From Bradyrhizobium sp. ARR65 (GTDB lineage Bacteria > Pseudomonadota > Alphaproteobacteria > Rhizobiales > Xanthobacteraceae): a DNA stretch of 64,000 bases. Both the position numbers and the translations under genes were made by a program. The notes below the pieces were generated by a model that worked only from the letters and a program-made list of their open reading frames with translations, was not told the origin of the DNA and did not search any database. Positions 1 to 7,945 of the stretch are shown piece after piece; position 1 is the first letter of the stretch, and each line of letters begins with the position of its first letter. Location: NCBI RefSeq assembly GCF_000472385.1, contig NZ_AWZU01000035.1, positions 1 to 64,000 on the forward strand, written 5' to 3'.

Positions 1-135
1 CCAAGTCACCAGCCTGCGATGACCCTGTGCGGTGTTCGGGAACGTTTGCCGCAATGTGACGCTGCGAATGCAGGCATCCACCTTGTCCTTGGCCACGTCG
101 ATGCCGACGACACCGCTCTGATTTTGTGCCATCAT
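1..135 (-). CDS. IS110-family transposase (DEDD recombinase), N-terminal fragment cut by the window edge
   Basis: The reverse strand from 135 reads a 45-codon N terminus that runs off the left edge. It contains VGIDVAKDKVDAC, the first beta-strand of the RuvC-like DEDD domain with the first catalytic Asp, followed by a NTAQGHRRL stretch typical of IS110/IS1111 recombinases. These enzymes move IS elements without normal terminal inverted repeats, guided by a structured RNA made from a noncoding end. Two adjacent ATG codons (133-135 and 130-132) could start the protein. The rest of the element lies outside the window, so intactness cannot be judged. Confidence 0.8.
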   Translation of the reverse strand, partial: MMAQNQSGVVGIDVAKDKVDACIRSVTLRQTFPNTAQGHRRLVTW

Positions 136-300
136 CCACTCCCTTCCTTGCTCGATACGGGCTCGAAGCCCCTGCAACTGTTCGGGTTGGGAAGACCCCC
201 GGAGCTGTCCCTCGCTCTGATCAACAGGCTCTGCGCCTTTGGGGCGTAACGGGCTCAGTTCCAGCGACGGGCGGTTTTCCGAGAACCGCCCGTTCGCGCA
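136..300 (-). other. Noncoding flank upstream of the IS110 recombinase, with a 10-bp-arm hairpin
   Basis: No credible gene lies here. Directly upstream of the recombinase start there is a hairpin with perfect 10-bp arms (ACGGGCGGTT at 267-276 and its complement at 284-293, 7-nt loop). In IS110-group elements the long noncoding end upstream of the recombinase encodes the bridge RNA, so this is where such an RNA would sit. The element boundary and RNA limits cannot be fixed from one copy; the right end of 300 is only an approximate mark. Confidence 0.35.
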
Positions 301-504
301 TTCTGACAGTTTTCTTGGATACAAGGGGCGTATCGCGATCGTCACGGACGTGGGGTGCGGGATGCGGTGGACGCGAAAGCGCCGCGCGCGCCATGGCAAT
401 TGCAGGGCGATCGTTCGTGAGCGATTGAGCGGCGCGCAGGACGAGCGGCGTTTAAGGCGTCTCCATCAAGGCCCCGACGGCTTTTGCGCAAAGTGCGTCG
501 GGTG

Positions 505-860
505 AATCCTGGTGGAGAGGTTCGCGGACGGCGAAGTCGTGTGGTCCTGGCGCCCCGACGCTGGCGCTAAGTTTTGTGGAATAGTGCGGAGCCCAACCGG
601 GCCGTGATGCATGATCAGCCGCAAGGCGACGGTGGCAAGAAAGCCCGGCTCACCGGGGAGAGCGCGAAGTAAGCCGTAAAACCACCGCGCAGGGAAGGCC
701 GGAGTGTCTCCGCCTGTACCTGTGGTCCACGCGCCTTGCGCAATTCTCTTTTGCGCGAGGGCCCCCGGGTGCATGCGGTCACCCGGCCTTCCCTGCGCCC
801 TCTGATCTTCAGAGGGACGACACTGGTGCGAACCTCGGGCGCGGGCGCGCCGCGAGACTA
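505..860. repeat. Probable dispersed Bradyrhizobium-type intergenic repeat with long-range hairpin
   Basis: This non-genic stretch contains perfect 16-nt inverted arms at 687-702 and 783-798 (core GCAGGGAAGGCCGG), separated by 80 nt. The plus-strand frame near 525-570 reads GEVVWSWRPDAG before stopping, a phrase I associate with spurious translations scattered through Bradyrhizobium-related genomes. That recollection is the basis for calling it dispersed; the window itself holds only one copy. Short open frames across it lack a ribosome site and family resemblance. From 860 to 998 I see nothing. Confidence 0.45.
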
Positions 861-998
861 CAGAAGCATGTCTGAATGGTTGCTCTCGGTATCAGGCGCG
901 GCTCATCTTCGTTCGCCGCACGGGCTTCGAAGGACGTTGGTCCGCCGACACGCAAGCGCATCGGCGGAGCGGCACGGAGTTTCGCGCGTGATTACGGC

Positions 999-1244
999 CT
1001 AATGGCCGGCCGGCGCGGAAATAACGCCGCCTTCGAGACGAGATTGCCAATAGGAATAATCGGGATAAGACCAGCCGTAGGCGTCGCGGACGCCGTAAGC
1101 GTAGGGAGGACTCCATGGCTCGCTGACAACAGGCGCGGGCGGGTAGATTTTCCTGGCGTGGTGACGTTCGCCGGCCGTAGCCGTCCCGATCATCGATCCC
1201 GCCAGCAAGGCCGTCACGAAAATTGTTAGGACTGTCTTTTGCAT
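999..1244 (-). CDS. Small secreted protein of unknown function
   Basis: This 81-residue protein starts at the ATG at 1244, preceded by a GGGAGA ribosome site. It has a clear signal peptide (MQKTVLTIFVTALLAG, probable cleavage after TATAG near residue 25). The mature part is short and rich in Tyr, Trp and Pro, without a recognised motif. An upstream in-frame start at 1271 would put nine charged residues before the signal and is less likely. It stands alone, divergent from the next gene. Periplasmic location is inferred; I do not recognise a function. Confidence 0.6.
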   Translation of the reverse strand: MQKTVLTIFVTALLAGSMIGTATAGERHHARKIYPPAPVVSEPWSPPYAYGVRDAYGWSYPDYSYWQSRLEGGVISAPAGH

Positions 1245-1489
1245 CTTCGGTCTCCCTTGTTTTCCCGGCACTGCCGCAGCGTCGGCAGCGCCGCGGATCA
1301 GGAGCCTCTGGGGAGATAGCGATGAGGCCTGCCGATTATCACGACAGCCTGCATCACGAAGCGGCGAGCAAATTTCTTGGTCAGCGCCCGCTTTCGGCTA
1401 AATATTCGGCAACTGCGACCGTCCCGCTGATGGACTTCCGTGGGATGATCCGGTTCAATGCTGCGCCGGTATCATGACGAGTTGAATTG

Positions 1490-1780
1490 ATGAAGAAACT
1501 CCTGGTGGCAATGCTTCTCTTGTCCTCCTCCGGCATCGCCGGGCCTGCTTGGGCGCAGACCAAATTGACCCCGAAGCCGACAGGCGCGCGCATCGACAAT
1601 TGTACGCCGATCGGTCGCACCGCGAACGGCGAACTGGTCTATTCCATGAAGTGCGACAACATTCCGGCACCGCCCGCGCCACCGCCGCAGGCCGAGGCCA
1701 AGCAGGCACCGCCGCCGGAGCGGGAAGAGCGGGGAACCGGGTTTTTTGGCATGTCGTTCGATCGGCGACAGGACCAATAG
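1490..1780 (+). CDS. Small secreted proline-rich protein, unknown function
   Basis: The product is 96 residues. An N-terminal signal peptide (KKLLVAMLLLSSS, cleavage likely after AGPAWAQ) is followed by a short domain with two Cys (NCTPIG and MKCDN) and then a Pro/Ala/Glu-rich linker. It ends in GTGFFGMSFDRR. The two Cys could form a disulfide in the periplasm. I chose the ATG at 1490; a TTG directly before it at 1487 is a less likely start. No family was recognised, and nothing links it to the ureide genes that begin about 100 nt later. Confidence 0.55.
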   Translation: MKKLLVAMLLLSSSGIAGPAWAQTKLTPKPTGARIDNCTPIGRTANGELVYSMKCDNIPAPPAPPPQAEAKQAPPPEREERGTGFFGMSFDRRQDQ

Positions 1781-1887
1781 AGGTCTCGTCTCAAGCGAGC
1801 GCCACGTTGCCGGCTGGAATGGTCCTTGCTTCCGGCATCTGTCGCTGCAATGGGATGCGGCGCACATATTGACCATGAGAGCGAGCA

Positions 1888-2301
1888 ATGAGCCAACTGA
1901 TTATCCGAGCCGGCGATTTTACCTTCGAGGCCCGTTTCGAAGAAGCGCTCGCGCCCAAGACCTGTGCCGCCTTCAAAAAGGCAATGCCGTTTGAGAGCCA
2001 GGTGATCCACGTACGCTGGAGCGGCGAGGGCGTCTGGATGCCGCTTGGGGATCTGGATTTCGGCGTCACTTACGAAAACCACACCAGCTATCCCGCGCCG
2101 GGTCAGATCATCCTTTATCCCGGCGGCATTAGCGAGACCGAGATCCTTCTCGCCTATGGCGGCGTGCACTTTGCCAGCAAAGTCGGGCAGCTCGCCGGCA
2201 ACCATTTTATCACCTTGACGTCGGGTCTTGAGAACCTGCCCATTCTCGGCAAGACCGTGCTGTGGCAGGGCGCGCAGAAAATCCGTTTCGAGATGGTGTG
2301 A
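1888..2301 (+). CDS. DUF3830 family protein (cyclophilin-like fold)
   Basis: This 137-residue protein matches the DUF3830 family by overall pattern, including WSGEGVWMPLG near residue 44, PAPGQIILYPGG near residue 71, and a C-terminal half ending in GAQKIRFEMV. The family is reported as small and beta-rich with a cyclophilin-like fold; no enzymatic role is established. The stop overlaps the allantoinase start by one base (TGATG at 2299-2303), so translation is probably coupled and the protein is probably made in step with PuuE. This suggests a role in ureide or purine breakdown, as an inference from context only. The ATG at 1888 follows a GAGAGCGAG ribosome site. Confidence 0.8.
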   Translation: MSQLIIRAGDFTFEARFEEALAPKTCAAFKKAMPFESQVIHVRWSGEGVWMPLGDLDFGVTYENHTSYPAPGQIILYPGGISETEILLAYGGVHFASKVGQLAGNHFITLTSGLENLPILGKTVLWQGAQKIRFEMV

Positions 2302-3236
2302 TGGCGGAGCAGCCCTATACTCGCGACTTGCGTGGCTACGGCCGCAACCCGCCTCATCCGCAATGGCCTGGCGAGGCACGGGTCGCGGTGCAGTTCGTGG
2401 TGAATTTCGAGGAGGGCGGCGAGAACAACATCCTGCACGGGGACGCAGCGTCGGAGGCCTTTCTCTCCGACGTGCTCGGCGCGCAGCCATGGCCGGGGCA
2501 GCGCCACGCCAATATCGAATCGATGTTCGAATATGGTTCGCGCGCCGGCTTCTGGCGGCTGTTGCGGATCTTTGCCGAGCGCAAGCTGCCCACCACGGTC
2601 TTTGGCGTCGCAACCGCCTTGAAGCGCAATCCGGAAGTGGTGGCCGCCATGAAGGAAGCGGGCTGGGATATCGCGAGCCACAGCCTGAAATGGATCGAGC
2701 ACAAGGATATGTCGGAGGCACGCGAGCGCGCGGAGATCGCCGAGGCCATCCGCGTGCATACCGAGGCCACTGGGATGCGTCCTCGCGGCTGGTACACCGG
2801 ACGTTCCTCGATCAATACGCTCAGGCTTTTGATGGAGGCCGGCGGCTTTCTTTATCTGTGCGATTCCTACGCCGATGATCTGCCGTACTGGATCAAGGGG
2901 CCGGGTGGACCACAGCTCATCATTCCCTATACGCTCGATGCCAACGACATGCGCTTCATCAACGCGCAAGGGTTCGGCGGCGGTGATGAGTTCTTCACCT
3001 ATCTGAAGGACAGCTTCGACGTGCTCTATGCCGAAGGAGCTGACGCGCCGAAGATGATGTCGGTCGGGCTGCATTGCCGCATTGTCGGCCGCCCGGGCCG
3101 CGCCGCAGCCTTGATGCGGTTTCTCGATTATATCCTCAAGCACGAGCGCGTCTGGGTTCCAACGCGACTGCAAATCGCGCAGCATTGGCACGCGAAGCTG
3201 GCGCATCTCGCCGAACATGCGCCAACGATAGGCTAG
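2301..3236 (+). CDS. puuE: Allantoinase, polysaccharide-deacetylase (PuuE) type
   Basis: PuuE hydrolyses allantoin to allantoate in the cytoplasm. The 311-residue sequence has the PuuE pattern: an N-terminal RDLRGYGRNPPHPQWPG, the VNFEEGGENNILHGD segment, AGWDIASHSLKWIEH in the barrel, and GWYTGRSS. This type belongs to the NodB/polysaccharide deacetylase superfamily, not to the metal-dependent amidohydrolase allantoinases. The start overlaps the DUF3830 stop by one base, and the bifunctional OHCU/HIU gene follows 7 nt later. Together these genes convert hydroxyisourate to allantoate. Confidence 0.92.
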   Translation: MAEQPYTRDLRGYGRNPPHPQWPGEARVAVQFVVNFEEGGENNILHGDAASEAFLSDVLGAQPWPGQRHANIESMFEYGSRAGFWRLLRIFAERKLPTTVFGVATALKRNPEVVAAMKEAGWDIASHSLKWIEHKDMSEARERAEIAEAIRVHTEATGMRPRGWYTGRSSINTLRLLMEAGGFLYLCDSYADDLPYWIKGPGGPQLIIPYTLDANDMRFINAQGFGGGDEFFTYLKDSFDVLYAEGADAPKMMSVGLHCRIVGRPGRAAALMRFLDYILKHERVWVPTRLQIAQHWHAKLAHLAEHAPTIG

Positions 3237-3243
3237 GCAGGCA

Positions 3244-4131
3244 ATGTCGCAAGTCTCGCTTTCGGATTTGAATATTTGCAGCAAGGGCGACTTCGTCGCG
3301 GCACTTGCAAATATCTTCGAGCATTCTCCGTGGATCGCCGAGCAGGCCGCGTCCTTTCGTCCTTTCGCCGGTGTCGTGCAATTGTTCGATGCGATGAAAG
3401 CGGCGGTCGATCATGCCTCGCCCGAGCTCCGGCTCGCCTTGATCAAGGCGCATCCCGATCTCGCCGACAAGACGCAGCGCGCCGCCGGGTTGACGCTGGA
3501 GTCGGACGCCGAGCAGAACAGTGCCGGGCTTGATCGCTTGTCGGATGCCGAGTACGAGGCGTTCGAGCGCGTCAACAATGCCTATCGCGCCAAGTTCGGC
3601 TTTCCCTATATCGTCTGCGTCCGCCGTCAGACCAAGGATTCGATCCTGCGCGATTTCGCGCGCCGCCTGCCGAACGACGCGATAGCCGAAATGCAGCGGT
3701 CGATCGAGGAAATCTGCCGGATCGCGGCGCTGCGGCTCGACCTCCTGGTGACCTCGAATGATCGGCTCAAGGTGCACGGCCGGCTCTCGACCCATGTGCT
3801 CGACAACCATAGCGGCAAGCCCGCCGCCGGCGTCGAGCTCGAACTGATCGAGCTGTCCGAGCTCGGGGTGAACCGCGTGGTGACACGCGCGACCACCAAT
3901 TCGGACGGCCGCACCGATGCGCCGCTGATCGGGGGTCGGCCGGTGCCGATCGGCCGTTACGAGCTAAGGTTTTCGGTCGGCAAATATTTCGCCGCGCGCG
4001 GCGTGCCGCTGTCGGATCCGCCTTTCCTGGAGGAGATCCCGCTGCGCTTCTCGGTGAGCGAGGCCGAAGGCCATTATCACGTGCCGCTCCTGGTCACGCC
4101 CTGGAGCTATACGACTTATCGTGGGAGCTGA
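3244..4131 (+). CDS. Fused OHCU decarboxylase / 5-hydroxyisourate hydrolase
   Basis: This 295-residue protein joins two urate-pathway enzymes. Residues 1-170 are a UraD-type 2-oxo-4-hydroxy-4-carboxy-5-ureidoimidazoline decarboxylase with the catalytic His in KAHPDLA (His70). Residues 176-295 are a transthyretin-like 5-hydroxyisourate hydrolase with STHVLD (His184), GRYELRF, HYHVPLLVTPWSY and the diagnostic C-terminal YRGS. The two domains act in reverse order on the pathway: hydrolase first, then decarboxylase, giving S-allantoin. The same domain order occurs in plant allantoin synthase. It is the third gene of an apparent operon with DUF3830 and puuE. A urate oxidase, needed to feed it, was not found in the window. 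Confidence 0.92.
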   Translation: MSQVSLSDLNICSKGDFVAALANIFEHSPWIAEQAASFRPFAGVVQLFDAMKAAVDHASPELRLALIKAHPDLADKTQRAAGLTLESDAEQNSAGLDRLSDAEYEAFERVNNAYRAKFGFPYIVCVRRQTKDSILRDFARRLPNDAIAEMQRSIEEICRIAALRLDLLVTSNDRLKVHGRLSTHVLDNHSGKPAAGVELELIELSELGVNRVVTRATTNSDGRTDAPLIGGRPVPIGRYELRFSVGKYFAARGVPLSDPPFLEEIPLRFSVSEAEGHYHVPLLVTPWSYTTYRGS

Positions 4132-4141
4132 TGTCACCTGT

Positions 4142-4257
4142 AGGGTGGGCAGAGCGCAGCGAAACCCACCGGATGCTTGCCGCGGAAGAAGATGGTGGGT
4201 TTCACGGAGCCTGTCATCGGGCGCGCGTTCGCGCGACCCGGTGGCTCTACCCACCCT
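4142..4257. repeat. Nested palindromic intergenic repeat between convergent genes
   Basis: Outer arms AGGGTGGGCAGAGC (4142-4155) and GCTCTACCCACCCT (4244-4257) pair at 13 of 14 positions. An inner hairpin pairs GAAACCCACC (4161-4170) with GGTGGGTTTC (4194-4203). The 'GTAGGGTGGGCA' beginning is a phrase I recall as a dispersed repeat in Bradyrhizobium. It lies between two genes converging tail to tail, where it could act as a two-way terminator in RNA. Its right arm supplies the last codons and stop of the xanthine dehydrogenase gene. Confidence 0.6.
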
Positions 4258-6985
4258 GCGATTCGTTCCCAAATTTCTCTTTCAGCAGCGGATACAGCCG
4301 GTCCGGCTTGAACGGCAGGCAGGTGAATCGGATGCCGGTGGCGTCGGCCAGCGCGTTGCCGAGCGCCGCGGCGACGGGGTTGTACGGGCTTTCGCTCATC
4401 GACTTGGCGCCCATCGGCCCCAGCGCGTCGTGGGTATCGGCAAAGAGGACCTCGGTGCGGGGGACGTCGGCAAAGGACGGCAGATGATAATCGCGAAAGC
4501 GCGGATTGATCACGCGCCCGCTCTCATCGATGACGACCTCCTCATACAGCGCGGCGCCGAGCGCCTGTGCGACCCCGCCTTCGACCTGTCCGCGGCATTG
4601 CATCGGATTGGCGACGCGGCCGGCATCGGCCGCCTGCACGCTCCTGAGAATCTTGATTTGCCCGGTGCCCTTGTTCACCGCGATGCGAAATCCCTGCACG
4701 TTGAAGGCGACCGAACGCGGCGTGCCGGCGGAGTTGCCGCTTGCCGCGAGCATCTTGCCGGCCTCGCGCGCGGATCTCGCCAGCTCTGCATAGGACAGGC
4801 GTTTGCCCTTGCAAACGACCGCGTCGTTGTCAAGCTTGCAGGCGTTCGCGTCAACCTCCATCGCTTGCGATGCAAAGGCCTTGAGCTCACGGGCCAGCTT
4901 TTCGGCGGCCACCAGCGTTGCGCGGCCGGCAACAAAGGTGCCGGTCGAGGCATAGGCGCCGGTATCATGTCCGCCATGAGCGGTGTCGGACTGCCGGAGG
5001 TGGATGCGGTCAACGCTCGTCGCCAGCGCGGTTGCGGCGATTTGGCGATGCACCGTGCTGGTGCCGTTCCCGAACTCCGCCGTGCCGACGGTCAGCTCGA
5101 ATCCGCCGTCCTCGCGCAGCGAGACGGTGGCATCGGCAATGTGTCCATCCGGCGGAACGGTGTCGATCATCGTCAGCGCCATGCCTTCGCCGACCAACCA
5201 ATCCGACGAGAGATCGATCTCGGGATGCTCCGTCTGCATCGCGCGCTCGACCAGGTCGAGACACTGGTCGAGCCCATAGGAGGCGATTTGGACGTCGTGC
5301 GGTCCCGAGGGCGGCGGCGACAGCATGGCATCGCCCGGCTTGATGATGTTGCGGCGGCGCATCTCGAAGGGACTGATGCCGAGCTGCCTGGCCAGCTCGT
5401 CCATCGCGGCCTCGACGGCGAACAAGGTTTGCGGCAAGCCGTAGCCGCGGAAGGCACCTGCGGGCACGGTGTTGGTGTAGGCGACGGCGGCATCGACCTT
5501 CTTGTTCGGACAGTTATAGACGCTGACGCTCTCGGCGCAGCCGTGAAACAACACGGGACCGGCATGATTGCCGTAAGCGCCGGTGTTGGAAAGCACGTCG
5601 AGCTGAAGGGCGGTCAGCGCGCCGCTCTCATCGGCGCCGGCCTTTACGGTAACGCGCATCGGGTGGCGCGTCGAGGTCGCGATGAACTGCTCTTCGCGGG
5701 TGAGCTCGAGCTTTACGGGCCGCCCCGTCTTCAGTGCGGCAAGCGCCAGGATGTCCTCGACGAACATTTCCTGCTTGCCGCCAAAGCCGCCGCCGACACG
5801 CTCGCAAAACACGCGCACCTTTTCGAGTGGCAGATCGAAGATTTCGGTCAAGCTGCGGCGCGTCAGGAACGGCACCTGCGTGCTCGAGCGAATGTTGAGA
5901 ATTCCCTCTGCGTCGACCCAGGCAAGGCCGCCATGGGTCTCCAACGCCGCGTGCTGCACGCGTTGGGTCGTGAATGTGCCTTCGTAGGTGACGGCGGCGT
6001 TTGCCAATGCCGTAGCGACATCGCCGTATTCGCCGTGCGTTTCCGCGACGATGTTGCGCTTGGCATTCGCAACGCGATGCTCCGGCGTCTTATCCGGATG
6101 TACCAGGGGAGCGTCCGGCATGATCGCGGAAGTGACGTCGATGACGGCGGGCAGGATCTGGTAGTCGATCTTGAGCGCGCGACACCCTTCTTCGGCCGCG
6201 GCCTCGGTGTCCGCGATGACGGCTGCAACCTTTTGCCCGACAAAGCGGACGACGCTGTCCAGCACCAAAGTGTCTTCCGGGTCCATCCAGGTCTTTTCGT
6301 GCTGCGCGGTGGAGAACAGGCGGGCGGGCGCGTCCTCGTGTGTCAGCACCGCTGCTACGCCCGGAACGGCAAGCGCCGCCGTCTTGTCGATCGAGATGAT
6401 CCGTGCGTGCGGATGCGGCGAGCGTGCGAGCTTGATATGCAGTACGCCGTCGATCGCTGTGTCGAAAGTGTAGCGCACCGTGCCCCGTACCACCTCCGGC
6501 CCTGCCGGCGCCGGAAGGCTGCGGCCGAAGGCGGCACCTGCACCGGTGTCCTCGATATTGCGCTTGCCGTCGAGCGCGTCCTCGATCGCGCGGTAACCGG
6601 TGCAGCGGCACAGATTTCCCTTCAGCGCGTCCCCGAGATCCTGGCGCTGTGCCTGGTTGAGCGACGCGCAGGTCAAGATCATGCCGGCGGTGCAAAAGCC
6701 GCATTGGAACGCCTGGGCGTCGAGGAACGCCTGTTGCATCGGATGCGGTCCACTGTCGGAAGCCAGGCCTTCGATGGTGGTCACAGCGCGCCCTTCGGCA
6801 CGAAACGCCGGAATGAGGCAGCTATGAACGGGCTCGCCGTCGATCAGCACGGTGCAGGCCCCGCAGTCGCCGGCATCGCAGCCTTTCTTGACGCCGAAAT
6901 GTCCGAGCTCGCGCAGGAAGGTGCGCAGGCACTGGCCGGCATGCGGCGTTTGCGAAAACGTCTTGCCGTTGATCTCGAAGCTCAT
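4247..6985 (-). CDS. Xanthine dehydrogenase, fused 2Fe-2S and molybdopterin subunits
   Basis: This 912-residue protein carries two 2Fe-2S clusters and a molybdenum domain. Residues 1-60 hold the plant-ferredoxin motif (GCDAGDCGAC plus a later Cys). Residues 90-130 hold the second cluster (CGFC and LCRCTGY). From about 155 to the end it is the xanthine/aldehyde oxidase Mo domain, with GGGFGGKQE, RGYGLPQ and a C-terminal SESPYNPVAAALGNA region carrying the likely active-site Glu. The FAD subunit is encoded directly upstream on the same strand with a 4-nt overlap (ATGA at 6982-6985), so the two form one enzyme. Context (allantoinase, 8-oxoguanine deaminase) favours xanthine or hypoxanthine as substrate, but aldehyde oxidases of this length also exist. 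The last codons lie inside a dispersed repeat. Confidence 0.85.
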   Translation of the reverse strand: MSFEINGKTFSQTPHAGQCLRTFLRELGHFGVKKGCDAGDCGACTVLIDGEPVHSCLIPAFRAEGRAVTTIEGLASDSGPHPMQQAFLDAQAFQCGFCTAGMILTCASLNQAQRQDLGDALKGNLCRCTGYRAIEDALDGKRNIEDTGAGAAFGRSLPAPAGPEVVRGTVRYTFDTAIDGVLHIKLARSPHPHARIISIDKTAALAVPGVAAVLTHEDAPARLFSTAQHEKTWMDPEDTLVLDSVVRFVGQKVAAVIADTEAAAEEGCRALKIDYQILPAVIDVTSAIMPDAPLVHPDKTPEHRVANAKRNIVAETHGEYGDVATALANAAVTYEGTFTTQRVQHAALETHGGLAWVDAEGILNIRSSTQVPFLTRRSLTEIFDLPLEKVRVFCERVGGGFGGKQEMFVEDILALAALKTGRPVKLELTREEQFIATSTRHPMRVTVKAGADESGALTALQLDVLSNTGAYGNHAGPVLFHGCAESVSVYNCPNKKVDAAVAYTNTVPAGAFRGYGLPQTLFAVEAAMDELARQLGISPFEMRRRNIIKPGDAMLSPPPSGPHDVQIASYGLDQCLDLVERAMQTEHPEIDLSSDWLVGEGMALTMIDTVPPDGHIADATVSLREDGGFELTVGTAEFGNGTSTVHRQIAATALATSVDRIHLRQSDTAHGGHDTGAYASTGTFVAGRATLVAAEKLARELKAFASQAMEVDANACKLDNDAVVCKGKRLSYAELARSAREAGKMLAASGNSAGTPRSVAFNVQGFRIAVNKGTGQIKILRSVQAADAGRVANPMQCRGQVEGGVAQALGAALYEEVVIDESGRVINPRFRDYHLPSFADVPRTEVLFADTHDALGPMGAKSMSESPYNPVAAALGNALADATGIRFTCLPFKPDRLYPLLKEKFGNESQGG

Positions 6986-7809
6986 GACCGCGCCCCGTCA
7001 GCGAGTTCGTTACGGATTTCTTCCGCAAGTCGCAGCGTCATGTGCATGCGCCAGAATAGCTTGCCATGCAGATCGTCATGATAGAGATCGTCGGTGATGG
7101 TTTGCCGGATCGCTTCGCGCAGTTCGCCGGTTGTCGGCATCGTGCTGAAGCAGAGGCGAACGGGCCGTTTGGTGGATGCCGTAACCGTCAGCAACAGCCC
7201 GCCTTCGCTGGTGATGCCGCCGATCAAAAGCGCTCCCGAGCGGCCGAGCGGCGCGAGCGATATCTGGCGGAAGGCGGAACGCCGCCTCAAGGCCGCGAAC
7301 GGAATATCGATCTGGCGGAGCAGCTCGCCCGGTGCCAGCACATTGCGCTGGTTGCCGACGACGAAATCGATCGCCGCAACCTTGCGCTCCGCACCGTCAG
7401 CCTGCCAGATGGTGCAGATGCCGTCGAGTGCCGAGGTCAGGGAGATCATGGGACCGGCCGGCAACGACATGCAGAGGTTGCCGCCGACGGTCGCGGTCTT
7501 CCAGATCTTGAACGAGGCCAGGAAGGCGCGGCAGCATTGGTCGATCAGGGGCGCGGCAAGCCAATCCGGCGGACAGGCGAGTGCGTCGAGCTGCGCGATC
7601 GTGCAGGTCGCCGCGACCGAAAGTCCCAATGGGGTGACCGTAAGCGGCGGCCATTTCAGGTCGGTCAGGTCGATCAAGCGCCGCAACTGCACCTGCGGCT
7701 CCGAAAACAGCCAAGTGCCGCCCGCGAGCCACGCATCGCCTGCCGTCCAAACGGGCAGCTCCGCCCGCGTCTGCGGCCGCGCGACCTCCCTAATCGTGTT
7801 CAAGTCCAT
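6982..7809 (-). CDS. Xanthine dehydrogenase FAD-binding subunit
   Basis: This 275-residue protein belongs to the CO dehydrogenase flavoprotein/XdhB FAD family. The FAD-contacting stretch AGGTWLFSEP lies near residue 30, and the typical ATVGGNLCMSLPAGP segment near residue 130. It would pass electrons from the iron-sulfur clusters of the partner subunit to NAD or another acceptor. The ATG at 7809 is preferred because the family pattern starts with MDLNTIREVARP; in-frame codons upstream add sequence unlike the family. A GGAAG ribosome site lies about 15 nt upstream, which is rather distant. It is the promoter-proximal gene of the pair and diverges from the deaminase gene at 7946. Confidence 0.85.
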   Translation of the reverse strand: MDLNTIREVARPQTRAELPVWTAGDAWLAGGTWLFSEPQVQLRRLIDLTDLKWPPLTVTPLGLSVAATCTIAQLDALACPPDWLAAPLIDQCCRAFLASFKIWKTATVGGNLCMSLPAGPMISLTSALDGICTIWQADGAERKVAAIDFVVGNQRNVLAPGELLRQIDIPFAALRRRSAFRQISLAPLGRSGALLIGGITSEGGLLLTVTASTKRPVRLCFSTMPTTGELREAIRQTITDDLYHDDLHGKLFWRMHMTLRLAEEIRNELADGARS

Positions 7810-7945
7810 GGATACGTCAACGCTTCCAAGGTGATGCCCATGCCTGTAACAGTCTTGCAAGACCGACGCCAATTGGGCTGGTCCTTGAATTGCAGGGTTA
7901 GCCGCATTTGCCTTGCTGCTTGATCAAAATGGGGTGACGCCGGCT

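Noticed and set aside
4121..7081. 986-codon open frame on the plus strand
   Set aside because: It is antisense to the xanthine dehydrogenase gene, whose cofactor motifs are clear; long antisense frames are expected at this GC content.
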